Shown here in pieces: positions 1-8,640 of a stretch of DNA of 39,698 nt; the stretch's first letter is position 1, and every line of letters starts with the position of its first letter. A model generated the notes under the pieces. The model was not told where the DNA came from. It saw nothing but the letters and a program-made list of their open reading frames with translations, and searched no databases. The DNA comes from a virus. Made by a program: the position numbers and the translations under genes. The stretch lies in the IMG/VR virus record IMGVR_UViG_3300028008_000037, positions 1 to 39,698 of that record; one strand, 5' to 3'.

Positions 1-1
1 A

Positions 2-3000
2 CAGAAAACAAATTATCAAAACGACAACTTACCTAGTTTTGAAGAGTATGTTAACGAAGTTAAACCTTATAAGACTAATATACGTGAATATTTAAGTGCA
101 TACGAAGGTAAAGATAATACTAGTTCGGTTATAACTGATTATGATTTACCTGCTGTGTATAATAGCAATGTTGGTAAAATTGTACCATCAGACTTTATTG
201 TGGAGAATGACAGATTATCAAGTGTACTTACAGACGTATCAGACTATCCTGCAAGACATTGGGTAGATAATTCTTCATACTTTATTGATTCAGTACTTAT
301 TAAAGACGGAGGATCAGGATATACTGAAACTCCTCTAGTAACATTTGTTGGCGGCGGCGGAACAGGCGCAACAGCAAAGGCGTTTATTGGTAACGGTGTT
401 ATTAAAAAGATTGAAATCACAAATCCAGGTACAGGTTATTACTCAGCACCGTTAATACAGTTCGAAGGAACACAAACACAAGATGGCACCCAGCCTATAG
501 TATCAGTAATAATAGGCAATGGTAAAGTTCGAGCAACAAAAATTGCCCAAAAGTTTGATAGAGTTACAACAGATATTGTACTAGCAGACATACAAGAACA
601 AGAAACATTTGTAGCATCAGGTAGCCAACTTAAATTCGATACTAAGTGGCCTTTACAGTTGAGTACTAATACAATTAACGTAACTATAGACGGTATACAA
701 GCGTTAAGTAGTCAATACGAATATAAAAATGTTGAGGATTCAACAAAAGGATACACTAGAAAAACAGGGCAAATTGAGTTTAGTTTTGCTCCAACTAAGG
801 ATTCAACGGTAGTAATAACATACAACAGATCATTAGACTTATTAAATGCTGCAGAACGTATACAATTCTTATACGAAGCACAATCAGGATTATACGGAAA
901 AGATTTTGCACAGTTAATGGATGGCGTTGACTACGGCGGAGTACAAGTTAAGAGTTTTGAATTTGGTGCTAAACTAGGTTGGGATAATGATCCTTGGTAC
1001 GCAACTACATGGGATAGTTATGATGACGGATTTGAAGATGAAATCATTACACTAGACGGAAGTACAACACAAATAACTCTTTCTAAACCTTTAGAAAACG
1101 AGGTAGTGTATAACGTATATCTAAATGGTGTAAGAATTGATGATCCAAACTTTGGCACAGGTAATCCTGTAGCAAATCCAAACGCAATAACACAAAGTTT
1201 AACAGGCGACGGCGAGCAAACAATAATTTATACTGATAACGATGGCCTTGATATTAGCAAGCCATTAGTAGACGGTGATACTATTATTGTTAGAAAAGCA
1301 TCTAGTGATGGTAGTTTCCTTCCTGATACATTTACACTTGATACTGTAATTGAAGGCGGAAATTTAGCATATGGTACAGCAACGGGATTAAAATCAGAAG
1401 ATATAACAATTGACGGCGACGGATTTGTTACACCAACTACATCTAAAGGACCTGAAGAATTAGTTCCTGGACAAGTATTAGATACTTTAGATATTAAAGT
1501 TTATGATAAAGTAGCAGACGGCGGAAGTACTATTGCTGTAAGAAATTATACAGCATCAGCAACACAAAATAAAACGTTTGATTTAAGTTTATTACCGCAC
1601 AACATAGAATCATTAATTGTTAAAGTAGACAATGTGATTCAAGGACCAATAGACGACTCATCTTATCCATATGAAATTGACTTTGCTGAAAAAACATTAA
1701 CATTTAATGAGGCATTAACAGTTGGTCAGCGTGTATCAATTATATCAATGAGCGGTAACGGTGAAAACATTCTTGACATTGATAACTTTATTGCAGACGG
1801 TAGCACACAAATATTTGTAACTAACGTATTATGGAATGACAATATTTCAACATACATTAGTGTTGACGGTAAGAAAGCAGTTGCAGATATATTTGAAACA
1901 GATTCAACATATGACGGTAGAGCAGGATTAGTAGGACTTAAATTTATTACACCTCCTGCACCTGGTGCATTTATATACTATGCTGTATATGCTTCAACTA
2001 GTTTAAGTTACAGTGAAGTAACTGTAGATAGATTTGAAGGCGACGGAAGTAGTGTTGGATTTACTTTAAGTACACCACCATCTAGTTCTTTACCATTAAG
2101 TCATAATGTAGTTGTTAAAGTAGATAATAAAATATTGTATCCAGGGTATAATCAACAGTTTATAATATCGCCGAGCAGAGAATATACATTTGATCTACAT
2201 CAAGTAGCAAGGGCATCAGTAAGTCCAGAAAATATTGCAGTTTACTTAAATGACGTACAGTTAAGTTACTTACAAGACTTTAACTGGGACTTTAATAATA
2301 GTGCTGTTATACTATTTGATAACGTAGGTGTAAATGGAGATACACTAGACGTATTTGTTCTTAATGACGGTGAATATGAATTTGACAGAAACGTTGAATT
2401 AACATTAGATTCGGATAGTATTACAGGTCAGTTCTCGCAAGGTGAAGAAGTTCGTATAGGCTCAGCAGACAGTACACAATTCGAAGCAACAGTAAAAACG
2501 TTTGCAGGTAATGTACTTGTTGTAATAGGCGACTCAACTAATATAATTGCTTCGTTAAATACTGATCCAACAATACAAATTCAAGGCTTATTAAGCGGCG
2601 CAACAGCAACTTCTGTTACAGGATTTAAAGGTGTAGAATCTGGAGATAGACTTATATTAACAGATACCCCTGCACTTGACGCTAAAGTAGATGTTTACAA
2701 ATTTAATAAACACGATATACAAAATATAGAACGTGTAACGCAAGACGTTGTTTCAAGAAGTACACTAGTACTAGGCAGTGATGATTATTACGAATATAAC
2801 AAGTTAACACAAGGTTTAGTAGAACTTCGTTTACCAGCGGTTGATCCAGCATATCTTTGGGTATCATTAAATGGACAACTACTAAGTGCTAACGTAGATT
2901 ATACTATAACTGAAGATTTAAGATATTTAAAAGTTACTAAACCTTTATTAAAAGATGACAGATTAGATATTGTACATTTTGCAGGTAATAGAGTTAATGA

Positions 3001-3697
3001 TAGATTTGGATTTAGAATATTTAAAGATATGTTAAATCGTACTCATTACAAACGCTTAAATAGTAGTAAGATATTTGTGCTAGATCAAGAGTTAAATTAT
3101 TTTGATCAAGACATTAAACTAGTTGATTCTACAGGAATTAGTCAACCAGATCCTAGCATTAATGTTCCAGGAGTAATATTCATTGACGGTGAAAGGATTG
3201 AATACTTTAAAGTAGAGGATAATGTTTTATCACAACTAAGACGTGGTACACTAGGAACAGGTGTTAAAACAACGTATAATGCAGGCACCGAATTAATGGA
3301 CCAAAGTACTTATCAAACAGTTCCTTATACTGATGAGATAAGAACATTACAATTTGAAGCAGATGGTTCAACAGCAACATACGCATTAGATTGGGCTACA
3401 TCTAATATTAACGAGTTTGAAGTATTTGTTGCAGGTAGACGACTAAGAAAACAAGCAATAAGTGTATTTGATACTACTATTGACCAAGATAGCCCAGAAG
3501 CAGATATTACCGTAGATGCAGAATTTACGATAAGTAACAATGCAATAACATTGAACACCATTCCAGGAGCAGGAACTAAAGTGTTTATAATAAGAAAGAT
3601 AGGAAAAACATGGCAAGAGTCAGGAGAATCACTAAGAGATGCACAAAATCCAATTGCGGCGTTCTTGAGAGATCAAACAATTGACTTACCAAAATAA
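2..3697 (+). CDS. Large virion structural protein (tail/baseplate-associated), 5' end outside window
   Basis: The frame is open from base 2, so the gene starts upstream of the window; the GTG at 155 is probably internal. About 1,231 residues are visible. Near the visible N-terminus are two copies of a Gly-rich beta motif (GGSGYTETP, then GTGYYSAP, with GGGGTGATA between them), a repeat common in tail and fibre proteins of T4-like marine phages. The rest is a series of beta-rich modules with repeated F.GDGS and Y.VYLNGV-type strands, consistent with a long multidomain virion protein. A late C-terminal segment (GERIEYFKV, then RRGTLGTG) resembles segments of cyanophage structural proteins. It lies upstream of a small structural gene and three fibres on the same strand, which suggests a baseplate or proximal fibre role. 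The exact T4 counterpart is not clear to me. Confidence 0.75.
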   Translation, partial: QKTNYQNDNLPSFEEYVNEVKPYKTNIREYLSAYEGKDNTSSVITDYDLPAVYNSNVGKIVPSDFIVENDRLSSVLTDVSDYPARHWVDNSSYFIDSVLIKDGGSGYTETPLVTFVGGGGTGATAKAFIGNGVIKKIEITNPGTGYYSAPLIQFEGTQTQDGTQPIVSVIIGNGKVRATKIAQKFDRVTTDIVLADIQEQETFVASGSQLKFDTKWPLQLSTNTINVTIDGIQALSSQYEYKNVEDSTKGYTRKTGQIEFSFAPTKDSTVVITYNRSLDLLNAAERIQFLYEAQSGLYGKDFAQLMDGVDYGGVQVKSFEFGAKLGWDNDPWYATTWDSYDDGFEDEIITLDGSTTQITLSKPLENEVVYNVYLNGVRIDDPNFGTGNPVANPNAITQSLTGDGEQTIIYTDNDGLDISKPLVDGDTIIVRKASSDGSFLPDTFTLDTVIEGGNLAYGTATGLKSEDITIDGDGFVTPTTSKGPEELVPGQVLDTLDIKVYDKVADGGSTIAVRNYTASATQNKTFDLSLLPHNIESLIVKVDNVIQGPIDDSSYPYEIDFAEKTLTFNEALTVGQRVSIISMSGNGENILDIDNFIADGSTQIFVTNVLWNDNISTYISVDGKKAVADIFETDSTYDGRAGLVGLKFITPPAPGAFIYYAVYASTSLSYSEVTVDRFEGDGSSVGFTLSTPPSSSLPLSHNVVVKVDNKILYPGYNQQFIISPSREYTFDLHQVARASVSPENIAVYLNDVQLSYLQDFNWDFNNSAVILFDNVGVNGDTLDVFVLNDGEYEFDRNVELTLDSDSITGQFSQGEEVRIGSADSTQFEATVKTFAGNVLVVIGDSTNIIASLNTDPTIQIQGLLSGATATSVTGFKGVESGDRLILTDTPALDAKVDVYKFNKHDIQNIERVTQDVVSRSTLVLGSDDYYEYNKLTQGLVELRLPAVDPAYLWVSLNGQLLSANVDYTITEDLRYLKVTKPLLKDDRLDIVHFAGNRVNDRFGFRIFKDMLNRTHYKRLNSSKIFVLDQELNYFDQDIKLVDSTGISQPDPSINVPGVIFIDGERIEYFKVEDNVLSQLRRGTLGTGVKTTYNAGTELMDQSTYQTVPYTDEIRTLQFEADGSTATYALDWATSNINEFEVFVAGRRLRKQAISVFDTTIDQDSPEADITVDAEFTISNNAITLNTIPGAGTKVFIIRKIGKTWQESGESLRDAQNPIAAFLRDQTIDLPK

Positions 3698-3700
3698 ATA
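3693..3700 (+). promoter_or_regulatory. T4-type late promoter element (AATAAATA)
   Basis: AATAAATA followed by C matches seven of eight positions of the T4 late consensus TATAAATA. It overlaps the stop codon of the preceding gene. Initiation about 6 nt downstream (near 3706) would give a 12-nt leader containing the AGGTGG ribosome site of the gene at 3718. Confidence 0.5.
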
Positions 3701-3717
3701 CAGTATAGGTGGATATT

Positions 3718-4332
3718 ATGACAGACAAATTTAAAGACATGAATGGTGTACTTTTACAAGGACACATTAAAATTACAGACCCAGCATCTGGAGAAGTTCT
3801 TATTGATAAAAGGAACGCTATCCACTATGAGAACATGAGTATTGCACTTGCTGAAAGTTTAGCATCAGCAGGACAAGGGCCAATATATAAAATGGCATTT
3901 GGTAACGGTGGAACATCAGTTGATCCAACAGGAATTATTACCTATCTAACTCCTAACTCAACTGGTTCAAACGCAAGTTTATACAATCAAACATTTGAAA
4001 AAATAGTTGCTGTTGATCCAAACAATACTGATCCTGTAAGAAACAAAATTGAAACAAGACACGTAAGTGGTACAAACTATACTGACATATTAGTAAGTTG
4101 TTTATTAGATTACGGTGAGCCAAGCGGGCAAGATGCATTTGATACAGCATCTGATACAGAAAGTTTATATGTGTTTGATGAATTAGGACTAGTAAGTTCA
4201 GCAGCAGGCACAGGCACAGGTAAACTATTAACACATGTTATTTTCCACCCTGTACAAAAGAGTTTAAACAGACTTATACAAATTGACTATACTGTAAGAG
4301 TTCAAAGTTTAACCGGATTTAATGAGGCGTAG
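3718..4332 (+). CDS. Conserved virion structural protein, probably tail-associated
   Basis: A 204-residue protein. I chose ATG 3718 over the in-frame GTG at 3709 because AGGTGG sits just upstream of it and the GTG has no ribosome site. The sequence is soluble and beta-rich, with no signal peptide or membrane segment. Features include an early ITDPASGEVL strand, a KMAFGNGGT motif near residue 60, and a C-terminal half ending in strands such as IQIDYTVRVQ. The layout resembles small conserved structural proteins next to tail-fibre genes in T4-like cyanophages. The next gene starts 2 nt downstream, so the two are probably translated together. Assignment to the virion is inferred mainly from context; the specific role is unknown. 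Confidence 0.6.
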   Translation: MTDKFKDMNGVLLQGHIKITDPASGEVLIDKRNAIHYENMSIALAESLASAGQGPIYKMAFGNGGTSVDPTGIITYLTPNSTGSNASLYNQTFEKIVAVDPNNTDPVRNKIETRHVSGTNYTDILVSCLLDYGEPSGQDAFDTASDTESLYVFDELGLVSSAAGTGTGKLLTHVIFHPVQKSLNRLIQIDYTVRVQSLTGFNEA

Positions 4333-4334
4333 AC

Positions 4335-6350
4335 ATGGCATATAATATTAGATATTCAGATCAGGTTAACAAAGGTGTAATTGTTATTGAGGACAGTACA
4401 CTTAATGCAGAAACTAGTTTAAGTTTACCAGGAAGAAATACAACAGCGTATGGGCAAGCAATATCGGAAAACTTTTTACACTTATTAGAAAACTTTGCAC
4501 ATACTGTATCACCTACTAATCCAACTGAAGGACAACTATGGTACGACACTACACCAGGTGTTGATCAACTTAAACTTTATGATGGCACTACATGGGTTGC
4601 AGCAGGTGGACTTAAGAAAGCAAACTTAGCACCAGAAGCAGCTAACTCAGTTGTTGGCGATCTTTGGGTTGATACAGACAACCAACAGTTATATTTGTTT
4701 GCAGGTTCAAACTGGTTACTAGTAGGTCCCGAGTTTGCTGAAGGACTAGCAACAGGTACAAAGCCTGTAAAAGTTACTTCAACTACAGATGCTATATTTG
4801 ATATTTTACAAGTTGAAATAGGCGGTAAAGTTATTGCTATTCTAGCAAAAGATACGTTTATTCCTAAAACAGATATTGAAGGCTTTGATATTATTAAACC
4901 AGGATACAATTTATCTACAGCAGATATTACAGGCGACGGTATTCCTAGGTATATTGGTACAGCAGAAAAAGCAGAAAATTTAGTTATTAGTGGTGCGTCA
5001 GTTCCTGCAACAGACTTTATGAGAAAAAGTGCAATTAATATTGCAGAGCAAGAACTTAACATTAAAAATGACGGAGGAATAAGTGTTGGTCTTAGTAACT
5101 CGCTAAGATTAAGAATTACTGGACAAGCAGGTGTTATTAGCCACGACATTAGTGGATCGAGCATTGACTTTAAAACTAATAATGCTGGCGTAACAGCAAC
5201 ACCATTAAGAATTAATAGTAATACTAACATTGGTATTAACAATTTAAACCCTGAAAAATCATTAGATGTAGGCGGAGATATCCAAACAGATTCTAATTTA
5301 CTTGTAAACGGTCTAACAGATAGTACATCAGTTAGCACAGGTTCATTAATAGTTGCTGGTGGTGCCGCTGTAGCAAAAAATCTAACAGTTGGATCAGGTA
5401 TTAGTGTACTTGGAAGTTCAACGTTTAATGATATATTACCACAGGATAGTAATTTAAGATCAATTGGTAGTACAACAGATAAATGGAAAGCAATGTATGC
5501 TACTGAGTTTATAGGATCGTTAAACGGTAACGTACAGGGTAGTGTAAGTGGTAGAGCAGGTAGTGCAGATAAACTTTCATCACCAAGTGTATTTAGAATG
5601 ACAGGTGACGTTGAAAGTTTACTTGATATTGACTTTGACGGACAACAAGGTACAGTTACTTTCCAAACACAAGTTACAAACGAATTTATCTCTCAAAAAA
5701 CTATAAAAGAAAATTCACAAACAGATGATGAATTCTTAGTTAACAGAGTTAGCGGCGAAATTGGTATTTACAAAGTAAGACGTTCAACTATATTTGATCA
5801 AATAACAGGATTAACACCGGTAGGTACTATTGTTCCTTATGCAGGAAGTACAGCACCGGATGGATGGCTACTATGTCATGGACAAAACGAGTTAGCATCA
5901 GCGTATCAAAAACTTGAACAAGTCATTGGTAATACATATGATAACTCTGCTCCAACAGGTTACTTTACAATACCTGACTTAAGAGGTAGAACGCCACTGG
6001 GTGCAGATAATATGGGCGGCACAGCAGCAAACATTGTTCCGTCAGCAGATACATTAGGTGCTAAAAGTGGTGCTGAAACAGCAACTATTACAGTTGATAA
6101 CTTACCAGATCACAAACACGAACTTAAAGATGATGGGGCAACACCGCAACAGTACTATGTCATTAATCCAGACTCAACTATTTCAGGCGATAGTGATGCA
6201 ATTATTGATACAGACTTAGTAGGTACAGCAAACGGATTAAAATATCCAAGAACGGGCGGCATGGAAATTGGCGGAAACGGCGATGCTGTAAACTTAATGA
6301 ATCCATACTTAACAGTTAATTATATCATATACACAGGAGTTGGGGGCTAA
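4335..6350 (+). CDS. Tail fibre protein with C-terminal tail-collar domain (fibre paralogue 1)
   Basis: A 671-residue fibre. Residues 1 to about 135 form an N-terminal module shared with the next two genes, marked by ENFLHLLENFA, GQLWYDT, LKLYDGTTW, GDLWVDT and LLVGPE; it probably anchors the fibre to the virion. The middle is low-complexity, beta-rich shaft sequence with many Thr, Ser, Gly and Asn residues. The C-terminal part carries a phage tail-collar domain: GTIVPYAGSTAPDGWLLCHG at about residue 498, followed by IPDLRGRTPLGADN. In known tail-collar fibres this region lies at the distal tip or collar. Its stop codon overlaps the start of the next fibre by one base (TAATG), so expression is probably coupled. 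Confidence 0.85.
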   Translation: MAYNIRYSDQVNKGVIVIEDSTLNAETSLSLPGRNTTAYGQAISENFLHLLENFAHTVSPTNPTEGQLWYDTTPGVDQLKLYDGTTWVAAGGLKKANLAPEAANSVVGDLWVDTDNQQLYLFAGSNWLLVGPEFAEGLATGTKPVKVTSTTDAIFDILQVEIGGKVIAILAKDTFIPKTDIEGFDIIKPGYNLSTADITGDGIPRYIGTAEKAENLVISGASVPATDFMRKSAINIAEQELNIKNDGGISVGLSNSLRLRITGQAGVISHDISGSSIDFKTNNAGVTATPLRINSNTNIGINNLNPEKSLDVGGDIQTDSNLLVNGLTDSTSVSTGSLIVAGGAAVAKNLTVGSGISVLGSSTFNDILPQDSNLRSIGSTTDKWKAMYATEFIGSLNGNVQGSVSGRAGSADKLSSPSVFRMTGDVESLLDIDFDGQQGTVTFQTQVTNEFISQKTIKENSQTDDEFLVNRVSGEIGIYKVRRSTIFDQITGLTPVGTIVPYAGSTAPDGWLLCHGQNELASAYQKLEQVIGNTYDNSAPTGYFTIPDLRGRTPLGADNMGGTAANIVPSADTLGAKSGAETATITVDNLPDHKHELKDDGATPQQYYVINPDSTISGDSDAIIDTDLVGTANGLKYPRTGGMEIGGNGDAVNLMNPYLTVNYIIYTGVGG

Positions 6351-8599
6351 TGAGTTATAAACTAAACAGAACAGATGGTTCATTACTAGTAGAACTAGTT
6401 GACGGACAGATTGACACTACGTCATCGGACATTACACTAATAGGAAGAAACTATGTAGGGTTTGGTGAAGTTATAAATGAAAACTTTATTAAACTTTTAG
6501 AAAACTTTAGTGGTACAGCAACTCCAGGAACACCTATTACAGGACAACTATGGTTTGATACTAGCGAAAATAGATTAAAAGTATATGACGGTACAACGTT
6601 TAAAGCAAACGGACCAATTATTAGTGCTTCACAACCACAAATGGTTGCAGGAGACCTTTGGATAAACAACGACGATAACCAGTTATACTTCTTTGACGGA
6701 AGTGATATAGTACTTGTAGGTCCTCCATATACATCAGCACAAGGTAAAAGTGGATTTGAAACTTTAAGAATTGTTGATACAAGGAGTTTAGGATATACAG
6801 TTATCAAATGGTCAGTTGGTAATGCTGTTTTTGCTTATATTAGTAACGATACATTTACACCGAGAGCAGATGATGTTGACTTATTACCGGGATTAACTGG
6901 CGATGTGTTAAAAGGTATTAATATTGTTGATAAAGATAACTTTAGAATTTATGGTGTTTCTGACTCAGCAACTAGTTTGATTACTTCAGAAACTGATCCT
7001 AATACAGGATTGCTAAGAAGAAAAACAGCATCACAGTTTTTACCATCAGATGCAGAAGGTACAACTACTGGTATTTTAAATATTCAAACTAAAGGCGGAC
7101 TAACTATTGGTGATACTGGTCAAGCAGGATTAGCGATATCAGGCGAGTTCCTTAACTTATCAAGTAACCTTGTTAACCAAGGATTTAGATTAGTTGCTTC
7201 AAACATATCTGGACAGTTTGATCCAATACGTGTTGATGCTGTTAATCGCTATATGGGTATTAATGTAACTGTTGACGAACCAACGGCAACATTAGACGTA
7301 TTTGGTGATATGAGAGTTAGAGGAGATATTACTATTGAAGGTAGTAATACTACTTTAGAAACAGCAACATTAACAGTTGATGATTATAATATCGAACTTG
7401 GACATGCAGATACAATTATAACTTTATCAGGACAAATTGATAGCTCATTTGCTGACACACTTGCTGTAGGCGACCAAATAACACAAAGCCATACAGGTGA
7501 TACTGTATTAGCAACAGGTACATTTAAAGAATATCAAGTTGATACTGTTAACAACGTATACAAATTAGTTATTGAACCAACAAACAACAGTTTTCTTGTT
7601 AGTGGTGATGAAATAACAGTAATTGGCAAGGGTGATTTACAAACAAGTGGTAGTGTAAACATTACAGCAACTAATATAATACAGCGTTCAGACGCAACTG
7701 CAACTGGGGCAGGTATTACAATTAAAGGCGCACCTAGTAGTACTAACGCTAATGATAAAACTATTAAATGGACAAATGACTTAACTAATGGTCCATATTT
7801 TGAATTGAACGATAGTGTTACTATACCTGCAGGCGAAACATATAAAATTAACGGGCATGATGTTATATCAGCATCAGCACTAGGTGCAGATATTACGTCA
7901 GCAGCTGGATTAGCAAGTGTTGGTATTTTAGATACTGTAAGAGTAAGACAAAGTAGTGCATTACCTGGACCAGGTTTAACAATTACGTATGACGAAGGAA
8001 CAAATCCTGCAACACCTACAATAACCACATATAATGCAGGATTAAAAATAGCAAGTCAATCATCCGTTGACTTTAATGACACAAAAATTAAAAATGTTAC
8101 TACTCCACTAAGTGCTAGACACGTTGTAGATAATCCTAGTGATACTGAAGATACAGACGATCATGTAGTAACTAAAGGATATGTAGATACTGAAGTAGCA
8201 TTTTCACCAGTCATGTTACAAATTGATGTTACTGGTTTACCAACAACAAATTATTCAAGTGTTGATGAAGAAGTACAAGCAATGCTTACATTCTATCAAG
8301 ATCCAACAGCAAAAACACTTAATGCTGTAGCAAACGTTATTACTACACAGTATGGCGGTGCAGTTACAGGCATTGATGTTGCAGGTTCTGCAACAAAAGA
8401 AACTATATCAGTAGACTTTACTGGTATTGGTGGGGCAGATGGAGGGCAAAATCCGCAAGCCTTATTAGAAGATATTAACTTTAACAGTGCGACAGGTACA
8501 GTATCATTGTCAGTTACACGTAAGAAACAAGTTTGGAAAGTTACTGATCCTGGTGGTGGTAAAGTATGGACCAAACAGTCAGAGACTAATTGGACTTAA
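6350..8599 (+). CDS. Tail fibre protein (fibre paralogue 2)
   Basis: A 749-residue fibre starting at the TAATG overlap with paralogue 1. The N-terminal module repeats that of its neighbours (ENFIKLLENFSG, GQLWFDT, LKVYDGTTF, GDLWINN, DIVLVGPP). The centre is repetitive beta-rich shaft. There is no tail-collar or obvious chaperone domain at the C-terminus; instead the last 150 residues contain short helical and beta segments, including DDHVVTKGYVDTEV, a motif often seen in phage fibre shafts before the tip. The protein ends KVWTKQSETNWT. The three paralogues differ almost completely in their distal halves, which suggests different receptors or different positions in one branched fibre. This is inferred from sequence layout, not shown. 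Confidence 0.8.
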   Translation: MSYKLNRTDGSLLVELVDGQIDTTSSDITLIGRNYVGFGEVINENFIKLLENFSGTATPGTPITGQLWFDTSENRLKVYDGTTFKANGPIISASQPQMVAGDLWINNDDNQLYFFDGSDIVLVGPPYTSAQGKSGFETLRIVDTRSLGYTVIKWSVGNAVFAYISNDTFTPRADDVDLLPGLTGDVLKGINIVDKDNFRIYGVSDSATSLITSETDPNTGLLRRKTASQFLPSDAEGTTTGILNIQTKGGLTIGDTGQAGLAISGEFLNLSSNLVNQGFRLVASNISGQFDPIRVDAVNRYMGINVTVDEPTATLDVFGDMRVRGDITIEGSNTTLETATLTVDDYNIELGHADTIITLSGQIDSSFADTLAVGDQITQSHTGDTVLATGTFKEYQVDTVNNVYKLVIEPTNNSFLVSGDEITVIGKGDLQTSGSVNITATNIIQRSDATATGAGITIKGAPSSTNANDKTIKWTNDLTNGPYFELNDSVTIPAGETYKINGHDVISASALGADITSAAGLASVGILDTVRVRQSSALPGPGLTITYDEGTNPATPTITTYNAGLKIASQSSVDFNDTKIKNVTTPLSARHVVDNPSDTEDTDDHVVTKGYVDTEVAFSPVMLQIDVTGLPTTNYSSVDEEVQAMLTFYQDPTAKTLNAVANVITTQYGGAVTGIDVAGSATKETISVDFTGIGGADGGQNPQALLEDINFNSATGTVSLSVTRKKQVWKVTDPGGGKVWTKQSETNWT

Positions 8600-8603
8600 T
8601 ACT

Positions 8604-8611
8604 GATAAATA
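8604..8611 (+). promoter_or_regulatory. T4-type late promoter element (GATAAATA)
   Basis: GATAAATA followed by C lies in the 41-nt gap before fibre paralogue 3. Initiation near 8617 would leave a 24-nt leader carrying AGGGAATG before the ATG at 8641. It matches seven of eight bases of the T4 late consensus. Confidence 0.55.
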
Positions 8612-8640
8612 CATATACCGCACATAGGGAATGAAAAATA

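Noticed and set aside
155-157. GTG as the start of the first structural gene
   Set aside because: The same frame is open back to base 2 with phage-like coding sequence, so the gene begins outside the window.
4577-5338. 253-residue frame opposite fibre 1
   Set aside because: A shadow of the fibre gene on the other strand; low-complexity hydrophobic product with no start signals.
7534-8028. 164-residue frame opposite fibre 2
   Set aside because: Antisense shadow of repetitive fibre sequence; no ribosome site.
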